From assembly GCF_048159605.1 (NCBI RefSeq), contig NZ_JBLREB010000002.1, positions 248,001-312,000 of the forward strand: a DNA stretch of 64,000 bases. The letters are read 5' to 3'. Of the stretch, positions 33,402 through 42,014 are shown in pieces (positions within the stretch are counted from its first letter, which is position 1; every line of letters begins with the position of its first letter). The position numbers were made by a program, and so were the translations under genes. The notes beneath the pieces are model-generated. The model searched no databases and was not told where the DNA came from. It saw only the letters and a program-made list of their open reading frames with translations. This stretch comes from Ectobacillus polymachus. GTDB taxonomy: Bacteria > Bacillota > Bacilli > Bacillales > Bacillaceae_G.

Positions 33402-33905
33402 TCAAGATGCCTTTGTCACCGATTGTACGGGAGGCGGTGGTGGCGTCGGCTTTGGAGTTACAGCGGGAGCGGGAGTTGAAGACTTACCTATTGTTGGTCC
33501 CTGAGTTGTTGCAGAACTTGAACTACTACTTGAACTACTGCTTGTATTCGCTGAACTTGTCGAAGACGAACGAACCGACATCGCAGCAATCTGGTTTTTT
33601 ATTTGAGCGATTTCTGAATTAAGCGCATTTATTTGTTGGCTTTTCTGATTCGTATCATTTACCGTTTGCGTGTAAGTGAGCTGTAATTGATATAATTTTT
33701 GATTATCGTCATTTAATTTTTGGGTTAAATTGTTTCGCTCTTGAATTTTTTGCAAATATGCATTTTTTTGAATATCGGCAGCGCTTACCTGGTTTTGGAT
33801 ATTATAAAGGACGCCTGCGTATAAACCACCAGCACATAGAATTCCAATGGCAGATTTTTTCCATACCTTATTTATTATTTCCACCTTCTTTTTGTAATAA
33901 TGCAT
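33402..33905 (-). CDS. Membrane-anchored coiled-coil protein with Ser- and Pro-rich tail
   Basis: About 167 aa from the ATG at 33905 (MHYYKKKVEIINKVW...). A hydrophobic N-terminal segment (KSAIGILCAGGLYAGVLY), a coiled coil of Gln/Asn/Leu heptads (about 40-100), then a Ser/Thr run and a Pro-rich end (TPKPTPPPPPVQ). The start is uncertain: the frame overlaps the end of the upstream gene and no clean ribosome site is visible, so translation is probably coupled. Not recognised. It belongs to the ApbE operon. Confidence 0.6.
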   Translation of the reverse strand: MHYYKKKVEIINKVWKKSAIGILCAGGLYAGVLYNIQNQVSAADIQKNAYLQKIQERNNLTQKLNDDNQKLYQLQLTYTQTVNDTNQKSQQINALNSEIAQIKNQIAAMSVRSSSTSSANTSSSSSSSSSSATTQGPTIGKSSTPAPAVTPKPTPPPPPVQSVTKAS

Positions 33906-34161
33906 TTTTTTGAGCAACTAGGTTGGAGTATTGATTATCGATTGCATTCTTCGCTTTTGTTGCTTCATCCAAATTGCTTTGTAGCTTTTGAATTTGTCCT
34001 GCTACAGAATCAGCTTGTTTTTGTATTTGATCATTAGAAATAGTTGGATAAGTGGTTGGCTGATTGTTTTTCAAATAGGAAGGGACTGTTACGTAAGTGC
34101 TGACAAAGAAAACAAACGTAAACAATAGTAAAATGATACGTTTTTTAGTCATAAACGGCAT
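33868..34161 (-). CDS. Membrane-anchored coiled-coil protein
   Basis: 97 aa from ATG 34161 (MPFMTKKRIILLLFTFVFFV): one N-terminal transmembrane segment, then a coiled coil (about 45-90: DQIQKQADSVAGQIQKLQSN...). GGAG lies about 10 nt upstream inside the apbE end, and the gene overlaps apbE by 17 nt. The similarity in plan to the following gene (anchor plus coiled coil) suggests the two interact. Not recognised. Confidence 0.65.
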   Translation of the reverse strand: MPFMTKKRIILLLFTFVFFVSTYVTVPSYLKNNQPTTYPTISNDQIQKQADSVAGQIQKLQSNLDEATKAKNAIDNQYSNLVAQKNALLQKEGGNNK

Positions 34162-35089
34162 GAAAAACATTCTCCTTTTCATGAAAATCGGAAAAAGTCC
34201 AAATAATATTTGAAGCGATTTCGTTCGAACAGACAATCTCTTTTTGGGCATTGATCGAAATGTGAGGCAAGTATGGCAAGTGTATGTTTTTCTGCTCATC
34301 TTGTATGAACAAGGATTTTGTATAAACTTCCGCGTCCACGCAGCTTTCCGCAAATGACGTCACACTCACAATGTTCCCTTGATACGGCAGTTTCGTCCAC
34401 GGATTGATCAAATGATGGAAGGTTCGGTTTTCGCTTTCCCATCTTCTTTTCCATGTGGAACTTGTGCAAATGGCGGTTTTTTCACCGGATATGCTCAAAA
34501 CCATCGCCAAATCATTCGAAGCATGAATAGGATCTTCCACTCCAACATTCCAAGCGCTGTCATCTGCTTGCGTTCCGCAAACGATCATATCACCGCCGGC
34601 ATTTATGATATACCCCGTCAATTCATCTTTGTATTCCAGTTCGATCAAGGTGGATAAGTAATCCGCCGTATAGCCTTTCCCGATGCCGCCAAGGTCGACC
34701 GGAGCGGAGAATTTCACTTTTCCATCAGCCGTCCAGTCGAATAGCGCATCCTCGCTCGAAGACGAAGGTGCAACTTCTGCACCCGAGTAACCTAATCGAT
34801 CCAAATATGCGAGAACCCTTGGATCGAAAGCGCCATTCGTCTCCGCCCATTTCTTTTCCGTTTTCCTTAAAACGTCATACATCGTTTCGGAAACGTGATT
34901 CCAATGGTTCGGATTGCGGTTCAAGGATGTCAGCTCGCTTGTTTCCCGGAAACGGGACATGATTTGCTCGAGACGCTCCGTCTCCGAAATGACCTTAGTG
35001 AAAAAATCGGTTGAAATTTCATGTTTGGAATCCAACCTGAGTTCAAATGTTGTATTCATGGCGAGATAGGTAAGTGTCTTCGTTGTCAT
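34145..35089 (-). CDS. ApbE-family FAD:protein FMN transferase
   Basis: 314 aa. Transfers FMN from FAD onto a Thr/Ser of a target flavoprotein. Family features: MNTTFELRL start, FDPRVLAYLDRLGY, PVDLGGIGKGYTADYL, the GYIINAGGDMIVCG FAD-binding stretch and the metal-binding Asp/His region RTFHHLINPWTKLPYQG. No signal peptide is visible, so it is probably cytoplasmic. AAGGGGAAACG precedes the ATG. No recognisable FMN-binding-domain target is encoded nearby. Confidence 0.9.
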   Translation of the reverse strand: MTTKTLTYLAMNTTFELRLDSKHEISTDFFTKVISETERLEQIMSRFRETSELTSLNRNPNHWNHVSETMYDVLRKTEKKWAETNGAFDPRVLAYLDRLGYSGAEVAPSSSSEDALFDWTADGKVKFSAPVDLGGIGKGYTADYLSTLIELEYKDELTGYIINAGGDMIVCGTQADDSAWNVGVEDPIHASNDLAMVLSISGEKTAICTSSTWKRRWESENRTFHHLINPWTKLPYQGNIVSVTSFAESCVDAEVYTKSLFIQDEQKNIHLPYLPHISINAQKEIVCSNEIASNIIWTFSDFHEKENVFHAVYD

Positions 35090-35155
35090 CGTTTCCCCTT
35101 TTCCTCTTTTCTCCGGTCTTTTTTGTATATTGATGATAGGATGCCGATTTCCTCA

Positions 35156-35313
35156 TTTATCCCGCTTTAACGGGCAGTAAGCCCCCCACTTCAAGGCTTA
35201 GAGAGATCGGAGAAGGCTAAGTGGGGGACAACTGCCCGTAAAAGTCCGATTCGGCGGGCTAACCCTCGGTGGGGGATGAAAGAAAACCCCCACCGAGGGA
35301 AGTTTCACTTTAT
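35156..35313. repeat. bcr1-like structured repeat, full copy A
   Basis: About 158 bp bounded by TTTAT on both sides (35156-35160 and 35309-35313), as after target duplication. Three nested or serial stems: CGGGCAGT/ACTGCCCG, CCCCCACTT/AAGTGGGGG, and CCCTCGGTGGGGG/CCCCCACCGAGGG. Length, TTTAT ends and sequence agree with what I recall of the bcr1 element of the B. cereus group. The rest of 35090-35536 holds no gene apart from a partial tail of the dispersed repeat near 35388. Confidence 0.85.
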
Positions 35314-35536
35314 TCTAACAATGGTATTTTAATAAAGTCTTAATTGAATGTTACATATTCTTTACATGACCTTTCTCTTCAAAATCCAGTAGGTTACTCC
35401 GCAAAAGGGTCATATCATTCAACATCTTAAAAGGGAATCGGATATGTATGTTGAATTTGAGAGAAGTGTACGAACAAGTAGAATAGTTTAAGATACAATT
35501 TGAATTTCTATTAAATATAGGAAGGAGGAATTAAGG

Positions 35537-36277
35537 ATGAAAAAGCTCATTTGGCTTATTAGTTTTTCGCTTATATTTTTAATGCTTTCTACTATTCCAT
35601 TATTTAATATTATTCGTGAGTATTGGATTGAACATAAAATAAACGAACGTTATGAAGTACATCACGCTTATCAAGGTACTCAAGGATTTGAAAATATTGT
35701 AGACGTTCCAGAACTGACAATAAATGATAGGAATATTAAAATAATTGAAGAAAAGACGAGTAAGGAAGCACCATTAACTTCTTGGGATCAAGACGAGAAT
35801 GTTCCTCCTGAAGGCATAGTGAAAATACATTTTCTGTTGAATGATGAAGAAATCTCTAAGCCCGATGAAATATGGCTTTCTAACCGTAATAGAGGGAGTA
35901 GATATTTTTCGTGGTTAGATATAGTCATGGTCACCGACCGATTGACTGGTGAAAAACAAATAAACATAGTTCAAAGATTGACTGATGATAATTATCCAAT
36001 GGAAGATAGGAAATGGAAAATAATCACTATTCCTCAAGACAATGATGTTAGGGAAAAGGTTTTAAAATACTCTGAGAGAAGCGATAACAAATTAGGAGTT
36101 AAGCTAATAAATTTTTCTGATACTTCACTTATGTCTATGGGATATTACTCAGATATTACAAAAGGCTATCCAAGTCTCTTTTTCCCTCTCCTATATCCTA
36201 TTTTAACAGGTATGGTAGGGGTTGTTCTGTTAATTATTTCCTTATTGTTGTTTTATATAAGAAGGGTCTCTTATTAA
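35537..36277 (+). CDS. Hypothetical membrane-associated protein
   Basis: 246 aa: an N-terminal transmembrane helix (about 5-25), an extracytoplasmic, acidic middle part (about 30-210) and a C-terminal helix (about 215-240) ending RRVSY. GAAGGAGGAATTAAGG gives a strong ribosome site. No family recognised; the two-anchor plan with an outside domain suggests a surface or immunity-type protein, which is a guess. Confidence 0.65.
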   Translation: MKKLIWLISFSLIFLMLSTIPLFNIIREYWIEHKINERYEVHHAYQGTQGFENIVDVPELTINDRNIKIIEEKTSKEAPLTSWDQDENVPPEGIVKIHFLLNDEEISKPDEIWLSNRNRGSRYFSWLDIVMVTDRLTGEKQINIVQRLTDDNYPMEDRKWKIITIPQDNDVREKVLKYSERSDNKLGVKLINFSDTSLMSMGYYSDITKGYPSLFFPLLYPILTGMVGVVLLIISLLLFYIRRVSY

Positions 36278-36342
36278 CTGAAAGGAAGCTGAATGGAGAG
36301 GTCCTTTTCATGTTTCTTCATCATTTCTAATCTTCCGCAAAA

Positions 36343-36600
36343 ATGGATAAACTTATATTACGATTAATGAATTTATACAATCCATTTATCGATATTCCTA
36401 TAGCAGATGAGGCGATTAGAGAGTTTAATTCATTGATTAACAGTTTTGGTCGGGAATTGAATGTTAAAGTAGCTGATATCTATAGTGTATTTAAGGGGAA
36501 TGAAAAAGTTTTATTATCATCAGGAGGAGTTCATCCTAATAGTAGAGGATACTATCAAATAGCATTAGCTTTTAGTAGTCTCGGATATTCCTTGTTATAG
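36343..36600 (+). pseudogene. C-terminal remnant of an SGNH/GDSL hydrolase
   Basis: 85 codons reading LMNLYNPF...VADIYSVFKG...GGVHPNSRGYYQIA. The last part is the block V signature (catalytic Asp/His as VHPN) of SGNH/GDSL esterases. Blocks I-III are missing, an in-frame TAA lies 12 nt upstream, and there is no ribosome-binding site. It is a truncated gene next to a truncated bcr1-like element. Confidence 0.7.
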
Positions 36601-36631
36601 GGTTAAAGGCTGTAAGTATAATCTGATTCTT

Positions 36632-36667
36632 TTTATCCCGCTTTAACGGGCAGTAAGACCCCCACTG
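36632..36667. repeat. Truncated bcr1-like element
   Basis: TTTATCCCGCTTTAACGGGC followed by AGTAAGACCCCCACT matches the left end of copy A, then homology stops. The right half is gone. Confidence 0.75.
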
Positions 36668-36723
36668 TATAATTTTCCTATGTTGAAATATCTAATTCTA
36701 TATTCTATTCGTTAAAGTTTCAT

Positions 36724-36770
36724 ACAATCGAAAGCCTTCGGAATTAATTTCGAAGGCTTTTGATTGTGGA
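36724..36770. terminator. Bidirectional terminator
   Basis: CAATCGAAAGCCTTCG pairs with CGAAGGCTTTTGATTG; lies between the hydrolase remnant and the convergent MFS gene. Confidence 0.85.
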
Positions 36771-36794
36771 CAAAAGGCATTCTTAGCTTCTCTC

Positions 36795-37985
36795 TTATGC
36801 TAGTTTCTTTTGTTTTTGGTCTAAAAGATGATTAAAGAAAGTTAGCAGACTTGCACAGACCGCAACAATCCCACCGACCCAGGTTACATTCATTAAATTC
36901 CCTTGATGGTATACAATTCCGCCTAATGCAGAACCAAATGCGATCCCTACGTTGCTTGCCACCGGCATAAGTGAAGCAGCGAGCCCTGTTGCTTTTGGCT
37001 GATAAATTCCGGCAAGGTCTATTAAATAAAGTTGGGTAGATGTAGTTAAGAGGATACCCATTAACGACATCAAGCCAATGTTTACAAGTCCTAAACTAAA
37101 ATGATTTATAGTCCAAAATAAACTTGTCAGAACAACTGCCTGCACGAGAAAAACAAACCGAAGGCGACCGATTGCATTGTGGCTGGCAATTTTTCCGGCG
37201 AGGATGTTGCTGAAAATCGAGATAAATCCGTAACCAAATAAGATTAAACTAATTGAATGATTTGGTGCTCCCATTCCCTTCAAGATTGGAACAAGGTACG
37301 TAAAGACGACATAAGTTGCGCCAAATCCGAGAGCCGGAATGAAAAAGGCCATCAAAATTCGTGGATTGGTCAATAAAGAAAACTGATCCCGTATCGAACT
37401 GCGTATTTGGCTGAGTTTATCAGGCAACACGAAAAAGGATGCCAAAAACGTCAATCCTCCTAGGCAAGTAGTTAACATGAAAGTGGCATTCCAGCCGTAC
37501 CATTCGGCGATGACAGTACCAATTGGCACTCCGACTACATTTGCAAGTGTGAAACCACCGAAAACGAATGATATAGCAAGTCCACGTTTATTAATCGGCA
37601 TAGTTTCACTTGCAACAATCATGGCTAGAGAGATTAATACTCCTGTTACAATCGCCGTCATAATCCGAAGGACAAGGAGCATGATGTAACTCGTCGAAAT
37701 TACGCACAAAGCATTCAGGACGATGAAAGATCCTATCAAAAACATCATCCATTTACGCTTTGGAAAATGACTTGTTACTGACATCACGAGTGGTGTGGCG
37801 ATGGCAAACGTAATCGCAAACGCAGAAACGAGTGTGCCTGCTTTTGCATTTGTCATATGAAGGCTTGAGGAAATATCGGTTAAGATTCCGACAATAACAA
37901 ATTCGCTTGTTCCGAGAACAAATGTTAATAAAGTAAGAGTTAAGATGAGCAACCAATGTCGCTTGGATAATTTTGCAGGGTGCAT
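36795..37985 (-). CDS. MFS transporter, AraJ/Bmr-like efflux type
   Basis: 396 aa, twelve transmembrane helices. N-terminal GTSEFVIVGILTDISSSLHM and the TM4-5 stretch ISLAMIVASETMPINKRGLA...VVGVPIGTVIAEWYGW fit the DHA1 family of sugar or drug exporters (AraJ, YdhL-like), including motif C-like GxPxGT. AGAGGTATTT precedes the ATG at 37985. The substrate is not predictable. Confidence 0.85.
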   Translation of the reverse strand: MHPAKLSKRHWLLILTLTLLTFVLGTSEFVIVGILTDISSSLHMTNAKAGTLVSAFAITFAIATPLVMSVTSHFPKRKWMMFLIGSFIVLNALCVISTSYIMLLVLRIMTAIVTGVLISLAMIVASETMPINKRGLAISFVFGGFTLANVVGVPIGTVIAEWYGWNATFMLTTCLGGLTFLASFFVLPDKLSQIRSSIRDQFSLLTNPRILMAFFIPALGFGATYVVFTYLVPILKGMGAPNHSISLILFGYGFISIFSNILAGKIASHNAIGRLRFVFLVQAVVLTSLFWTINHFSLGLVNIGLMSLMGILLTTSTQLYLIDLAGIYQPKATGLAASLMPVASNVGIAFGSALGGIVYHQGNLMNVTWVGGIVAVCASLLTFFNHLLDQKQKKLA

Positions 37986-38186
37986 AAATACCTCTTTTCT
38001 TAGATGAATGTAAATGTGTCACATAGTAAATACACAACCTAAACATCATACCATAAAAATATTTTTGCGAGGAAAACCCTATCTTATCACTATGTAAAGG
38101 AATTCAGGGGGTTAATAGTATTAGAATGTGTTCATATGATTGGAACAGTGGATTATAGTAGCTATAGTGCAATTTGGATATAATAA

Positions 38187-38321
38187 AACAACAAGGAAAG
38201 AAAGCGATTTTATCGTTTACTTACGTTGGCTGGAAATGCTTCTCCGTTTTTAAATGTAGGATTAAGTATGATTATACGAAGTAAACATTCCGTGTTGAAG
38301 TTATATGATAACTATAATTAG
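38187..38321 (+). pseudogene. Possible coding remnant upstream of the APC transporter
   Basis: An open stretch without a start reads RKRFYRLLTLAGNASPFLNV then GLSMIIRSKHSVLKLYDN before TAG. It looks like the end of a real protein with its N-terminus lost, but I cannot name the family. The sequence 37986-38186 holds only a possible TATAAT at 38179. Confidence 0.25.
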
Positions 38322-38331
38322 GGGGAAATGT

Positions 38332-39855
38332 GTGTCAAACACAAACATAACCAAAAAGTTGACTTTAGTATCCCTAGTGTTAATGATTTTTACTTCTGTT
38401 TATGGATTCAACAACATTCCAAGATCATTTTATAAGATGGGTTATGCCGCTATTCCTTGGTATATATTTTCAGCCATAACCTTCTTTGTTCCTTTTGCAT
38501 TAATGGTAGCTGAATTTGGTTCCGCCTTTAAAGAGGAAAAGGGTGGTATCTACTCATGGATGGAAAAATCTATCGGTCCAAAATTTGCATTTATAGGAAC
38601 GTTCATGTGGTATTTTTCTTATATAACTTGGATGGTTAATGTCGCATCCGGTATGTGGATTCCGGTGTCAGATGCTATCTTTGGACAAGATACAACACAA
38701 AGCTGGACTTTATTTAATCTTCGAGGACCTCAGGTTCTGGGGGTTTTAGGAATTGTATGGATTCTTATAGTAACCTATACATCAACTAAGGGTCTGGATA
38801 AAATTAAAAAAGTAACCTCTTTAGGTGGTACTGCAGTCTTGTTATTGAATGTATTTCTTTGGGTTGGTGCAATAGTAGTACTTATAGGTAATCATGGACA
38901 TTTGGCGCAGCCGATTACAGGGTTACATTCATTTACTCAAACACCAAATCCTAAATATGCAGGAGATATTATTGCTTCGTTAGCATTTGTAGTATATGCC
39001 CTCTTCGCTTATGGTGGACTTGAAGCAGTAGGCGGTTTAGTGGATGTAACAGAAAATCCAGAAAAAACGTTTCCGAAAGGAATTCTTTTATCTGCAGCCA
39101 TAATCTCTGTAGGGTATTCATTAGGAATACTATTAATTGGAATATTCACGAACTGGGCATCTGTAATGGGTATTGCGAATGTTAACCTTGGAAACGCAAG
39201 TTATATAGTTATGGCCAATTTAGGCTATTCATTAGGTACCGCTTTTGGAGCAAGCCATGCTACAGCTACGGCTTTGGGATTTGGGGTTGCAAGATACATT
39301 GGACTTTCAATGTTCCTGGCACTGTCCGGTGCGTTCTTTACCTTGATGTTTTCACCGTTAAAGCAGATGATTGAAGGAACACCTAAGAGATTGTGGCCCG
39401 GAAAAATCGGTGAAACAAAGAATGGGCTGCCTGTTAATGCTATGTGGCTTCAGGCTGCTATTGTTTGTGTAATGATCGCACTAATCGCTTTCGGTGGAAG
39501 CACAATGGCTGCATTCTTTAACATACTCGTTTCGATGACTAACGTGGCTATGACAATACCGTATGTATTTATCGCACTTGCATTCCCATATTTTAAGAAA
39601 AAAGTGGAAATCAATAAGCCGTTTATCGTATATAAAACGCAATTGAGCGTAAATCTTTGGACATGGATTATTGTTCTAACAGTTGGACTTGCAAATTTCT
39701 TTAGTATCGTACAGCCAGCTTTAGAAGGGGATATGCAAACAACCATTTGGAGTGTGGCTGGACCCGTTATTTTCTCAGTTGTTGCATGGTTAATGTATAG
39801 AAAATATGAAAAAATACATGATATAGAAAAGCAGAAACGAAAGAAAATAAGTTAG
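38332..39855 (+). CDS. APC-family amino-acid transporter, YjeM/GadC-like
   Basis: 507 aa, twelve transmembrane helices. TM1 reads TLVSLVLMIFTSVYGFNNIP, and LFAYGGLEAVGGLVDVTENPEKTFPKGI around TM6 is typical of the glutamate/GABA antiporter branch that includes YjeM. I use GTG 38332, 7 nt after AGGGGG; the ATG at 38305 has no ribosome site. The gene has its own terminator. Substrate is inferred only at family level. Confidence 0.85.
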   Translation: MSNTNITKKLTLVSLVLMIFTSVYGFNNIPRSFYKMGYAAIPWYIFSAITFFVPFALMVAEFGSAFKEEKGGIYSWMEKSIGPKFAFIGTFMWYFSYITWMVNVASGMWIPVSDAIFGQDTTQSWTLFNLRGPQVLGVLGIVWILIVTYTSTKGLDKIKKVTSLGGTAVLLLNVFLWVGAIVVLIGNHGHLAQPITGLHSFTQTPNPKYAGDIIASLAFVVYALFAYGGLEAVGGLVDVTENPEKTFPKGILLSAAIISVGYSLGILLIGIFTNWASVMGIANVNLGNASYIVMANLGYSLGTAFGASHATATALGFGVARYIGLSMFLALSGAFFTLMFSPLKQMIEGTPKRLWPGKIGETKNGLPVNAMWLQAAIVCVMIALIAFGGSTMAAFFNILVSMTNVAMTIPYVFIALAFPYFKKKVEINKPFIVYKTQLSVNLWTWIIVLTVGLANFFSIVQPALEGDMQTTIWSVAGPVIFSVVAWLMYRKYEKIHDIEKQKRKKIS

Positions 39856-39871
39856 ACTTAAAATTAAAGAG

Positions 39872-39906
39872 TGAAGTGGAGCACAATATGGCTTCACTTT
39901 TTTTCT
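39872..39906 (+). terminator. Terminator after the APC transporter
   Basis: AGTGAAG/CTTCACT around a 15-nt loop, then TTTTTTTC. Confidence 0.75.
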
Positions 39907-40096
39907 TGTCTAAAGCACCTCATTTAGATTTGTTACGGTCAACCGTATCATATATGGGTAAAGTTATTCAACAATCGGGCTTGATTGTGGAGTGACGTTT
40001 TCGATAAGATTGGATATTTTATGTTGAAAAGGCAAAGTAATCTTGTATTCTTGACTTTAGAAGTGTTAAAATTGCGTTAACTATTAATCGAAAGGG

Positions 40097-40141
40097 ATGA
40101 TGGGTGGACAATGGATAACTAACCTAATTTTTAACATTTGA
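40097..40141 (+). CDS. Candidate vmlR leader peptide
   Basis: A 14-codon frame (MMGGQWITNLIFNI) begins at tandem ATGs 40097/40100 after GAAAGGG and ends at TGA 40139-40141, upstream of the attenuator. Spacing from the purine stretch is short, so initiation is uncertain. Antibiotic-inducible ABC-F genes are commonly controlled by stalling on such a leader. Confidence 0.4.
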   Translation: MMGGQWITNLIFNI

Positions 40142-40169
40142 AATCGTATATTTCAGATAATAAAACTTA

Positions 40170-40295
40170 GGATTAGTCTGCCCATTCTGCCCATTTTTCT
40201 ATATACTAATTAGCTGTGATGCTAACTAGCTTATTTGAGTACGGCAAAAGTGCGATTTGACTAATCCTTCCAAAATTGTTTGGGAGGATTTTTTA
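40170..40295 (+). promoter_or_regulatory. vmlR transcription attenuator
   Basis: GGATTAGTC (40170-40178) is fully complementary to GACTAATCC (40259-40267). The second half of that sequence also forms the left arm of the terminator AATCCTTCC/GGGAGGATT (40263-40290), so antiterminator and terminator are mutually exclusive. A further imperfect hairpin CTAATTAGC/GCTAACTAG lies between. This matches control by ribosome stalling on a leader peptide, as established for B. subtilis vmlR. The upstream part 39907-40090 shows no gene. Confidence 0.8.
40263..40295 (+). terminator. Attenuator terminator upstream of vmlR
   Basis: Nine-pair stem AATCCTTCC/GGGAGGATT (one G-U), 10-nt loop, six or more T. Confidence 0.88.
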
Positions 40296-40325
40296 TTCTC
40301 CCTGAAAAAGAAGGGATGATTCTAT

Positions 40326-41966
40326 TTGTTAGAACTCATGCAGTTACAAAATATAAAGGTTGAAATTCAAAATCATATTGTTTTTGAAAATATAAATACG
40401 AATGTACAACAAGGGGATATTATCGGGATCATAGGTAAAAACGGTGCTGGAAAATCAACGTTGTTGCAATTACTGAACGGTGACTTTCCACCAACAGAAG
40501 GACAAATTAAACACCTGCAGAATGATCTTATCATCACGATGGTTGAACAAGAAACCGAGTCTTATTCCTTTGGTGAGGTGACTTCTCAAGAAGAAGCGTT
40601 ATTAAAGAAGTGGAATGTTCCAATCCGTGAATTTTCGAATTTAAGTGGAGGAGAACGATTAAAAGCACGCCTTGCCAAAGGACTAGCCAAAGATACGGAC
40701 ATATTATTGTTGGATGAACCAACAAATCATCTCGATGAACAGGGTACGGACTTCCTGATTAGCCAAATTAAAAGTTATAAAGGTACCATTATTCTCGTAT
40801 CACATGATCGTTATTTCTTAGATAAAGTTGTCACGAAAATATGGTCAATTGAAGACCAAAAGCTCATTAGTCATAGTGGTAACTACACGAGTTATATGAA
40901 ATTTCGTGAAAGGGAAAGACTTACACAAGAGCGTGAATATGAGAAACAACAAAAGATGAAAGAGCGTATTGAAGGTCAAATGAATCAACTAACATCATGG
41001 TCAACATCAGCTCACGCACAATCAACAAAACAGGAATTCCCTAAAGAATACTATCGTGTTAAAGCGAAACGAATGGATTCACAAGTAAAATCAAAACAAA
41101 AGCGTCTTGAAAAAGAACTAGAAAAAATTAAAGTTGATGCGCCTAAGGCTGAATACCAAGTGAATTTCACATTAAAATCGAATCATAAAGTAGGCAAGCG
41201 ATTCTTAGAAGTTAAAAATTTAGAAAAGTCTTTTGATGGACAAAAACTTTTTAAAGGTGCTAATTTTACCATTCAGCACGGAGAAAAGGTTTCGGTTACA
41301 GGTCCAAATGGGAGTGGAAAAACGACCCTTTTGAATATGATAGCCGGAAAAGAAACAGTTACCAAAGGCGATATCTGGGTTTCTCCATCAGCAAATATTG
41401 GCTATTTAACTCAAGAAGTATTTGACTTGCCCCTTTATCAAACTCCTGAAAAGTTATTTGATAAAGAGTCATTTGCAGAGAGAGGGCACGTACGAAATTT
41501 AATGAAACATTTAGGATTCCTGGATTCTCAGTGGACAGAGCCTATTGGTAATATGAGCATGGGTGAGCGTGTGAAGTGTAAGTTAATGAAATATATTCTA
41601 GAAGAAAAAGATGTACTCATCCTAGATGAACCTACGAACCATCTTGACTTGCCATCCCGTGAACAACTTGAAGAAACATTAGAGCAATATAATGGAACTT
41701 TATTGGTCGTATCACACGATCGCTATTTTCTTGAAAAAACAACAAACATGAAGCTCATTTTTTCAAATCATACCGTATTTAAGGAATTTAATGAGAAGGA
41801 ATCATCACCAAAAAGAGATGATAATGATGAATTGCGTTTAACGCTTGAAACAGAACGACAAGAAGTCTTAGGGAGGCTTAGCTTTATGACTCCAAATAAT
41901 AAAGAATATGAGGAACTCGATCTTAGATTTAAAGAGCTCACGAAATTAATAAAGGGGCTTCAATGA
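40326..41966 (+). CDS. vmlR: ABC-F ribosome-protection ATPase VmlR
   Basis: 546 aa, soluble. Two ABC domains with Walker A GKNGAGKST and GPNGSGKTT, signatures LSGGE and MSMGE, and Walker B LLLDEPTNHLD and LILDEPTNHLD, joined by the basic helical linker (about 190-275) that reaches the peptidyl-transferase centre. Sequence and length follow B. subtilis VmlR closely as I recall it; VmlR displaces lincosamides, streptogramin A and pleuromutilins. The TTG start at 40326 gives the same N-terminal length as VmlR; ATG 40338 is the alternative. Expression is probably controlled by the upstream attenuator. Confidence 0.92.
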   Translation: MLELMQLQNIKVEIQNHIVFENINTNVQQGDIIGIIGKNGAGKSTLLQLLNGDFPPTEGQIKHLQNDLIITMVEQETESYSFGEVTSQEEALLKKWNVPIREFSNLSGGERLKARLAKGLAKDTDILLLDEPTNHLDEQGTDFLISQIKSYKGTIILVSHDRYFLDKVVTKIWSIEDQKLISHSGNYTSYMKFRERERLTQEREYEKQQKMKERIEGQMNQLTSWSTSAHAQSTKQEFPKEYYRVKAKRMDSQVKSKQKRLEKELEKIKVDAPKAEYQVNFTLKSNHKVGKRFLEVKNLEKSFDGQKLFKGANFTIQHGEKVSVTGPNGSGKTTLLNMIAGKETVTKGDIWVSPSANIGYLTQEVFDLPLYQTPEKLFDKESFAERGHVRNLMKHLGFLDSQWTEPIGNMSMGERVKCKLMKYILEEKDVLILDEPTNHLDLPSREQLEETLEQYNGTLLVVSHDRYFLEKTTNMKLIFSNHTVFKEFNEKESSPKRDDNDELRLTLETERQEVLGRLSFMTPNNKEYEELDLRFKELTKLIKGLQ

Positions 41967-41984
41967 TTGGTTGGTAAATTGCAG

Positions 41985-42014
41985 CAAAAGACGAGACTAG
42001 AATCTCGTCTTTTG
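41985..42014. terminator. Bidirectional terminator between vmlR and the TtcA-like gene
   Basis: CAAAAGACGAGA/TCTCGTCTTTTG, 6-nt loop. The stop codon of the minus-strand gene (41997-41999) lies in the loop. Confidence 0.9.

Noticed and set aside
33402..33905. FMN-attachment site in the Ser-rich tail (SSATT) of the coiled-coil protein
   Set aside because: ApbE targets need a Gly-Ala-Thr type motif in a folded FMN-binding domain; here the Gly is missing and the tail is disordered.
35156..35313. Simple rho-independent terminator of the hypothetical gene region
   Set aside because: The full 158-bp block recurs at 47361 and partly at 36632 with TTTAT borders, so it is a mobile structured repeat; no T-run follows the stems.
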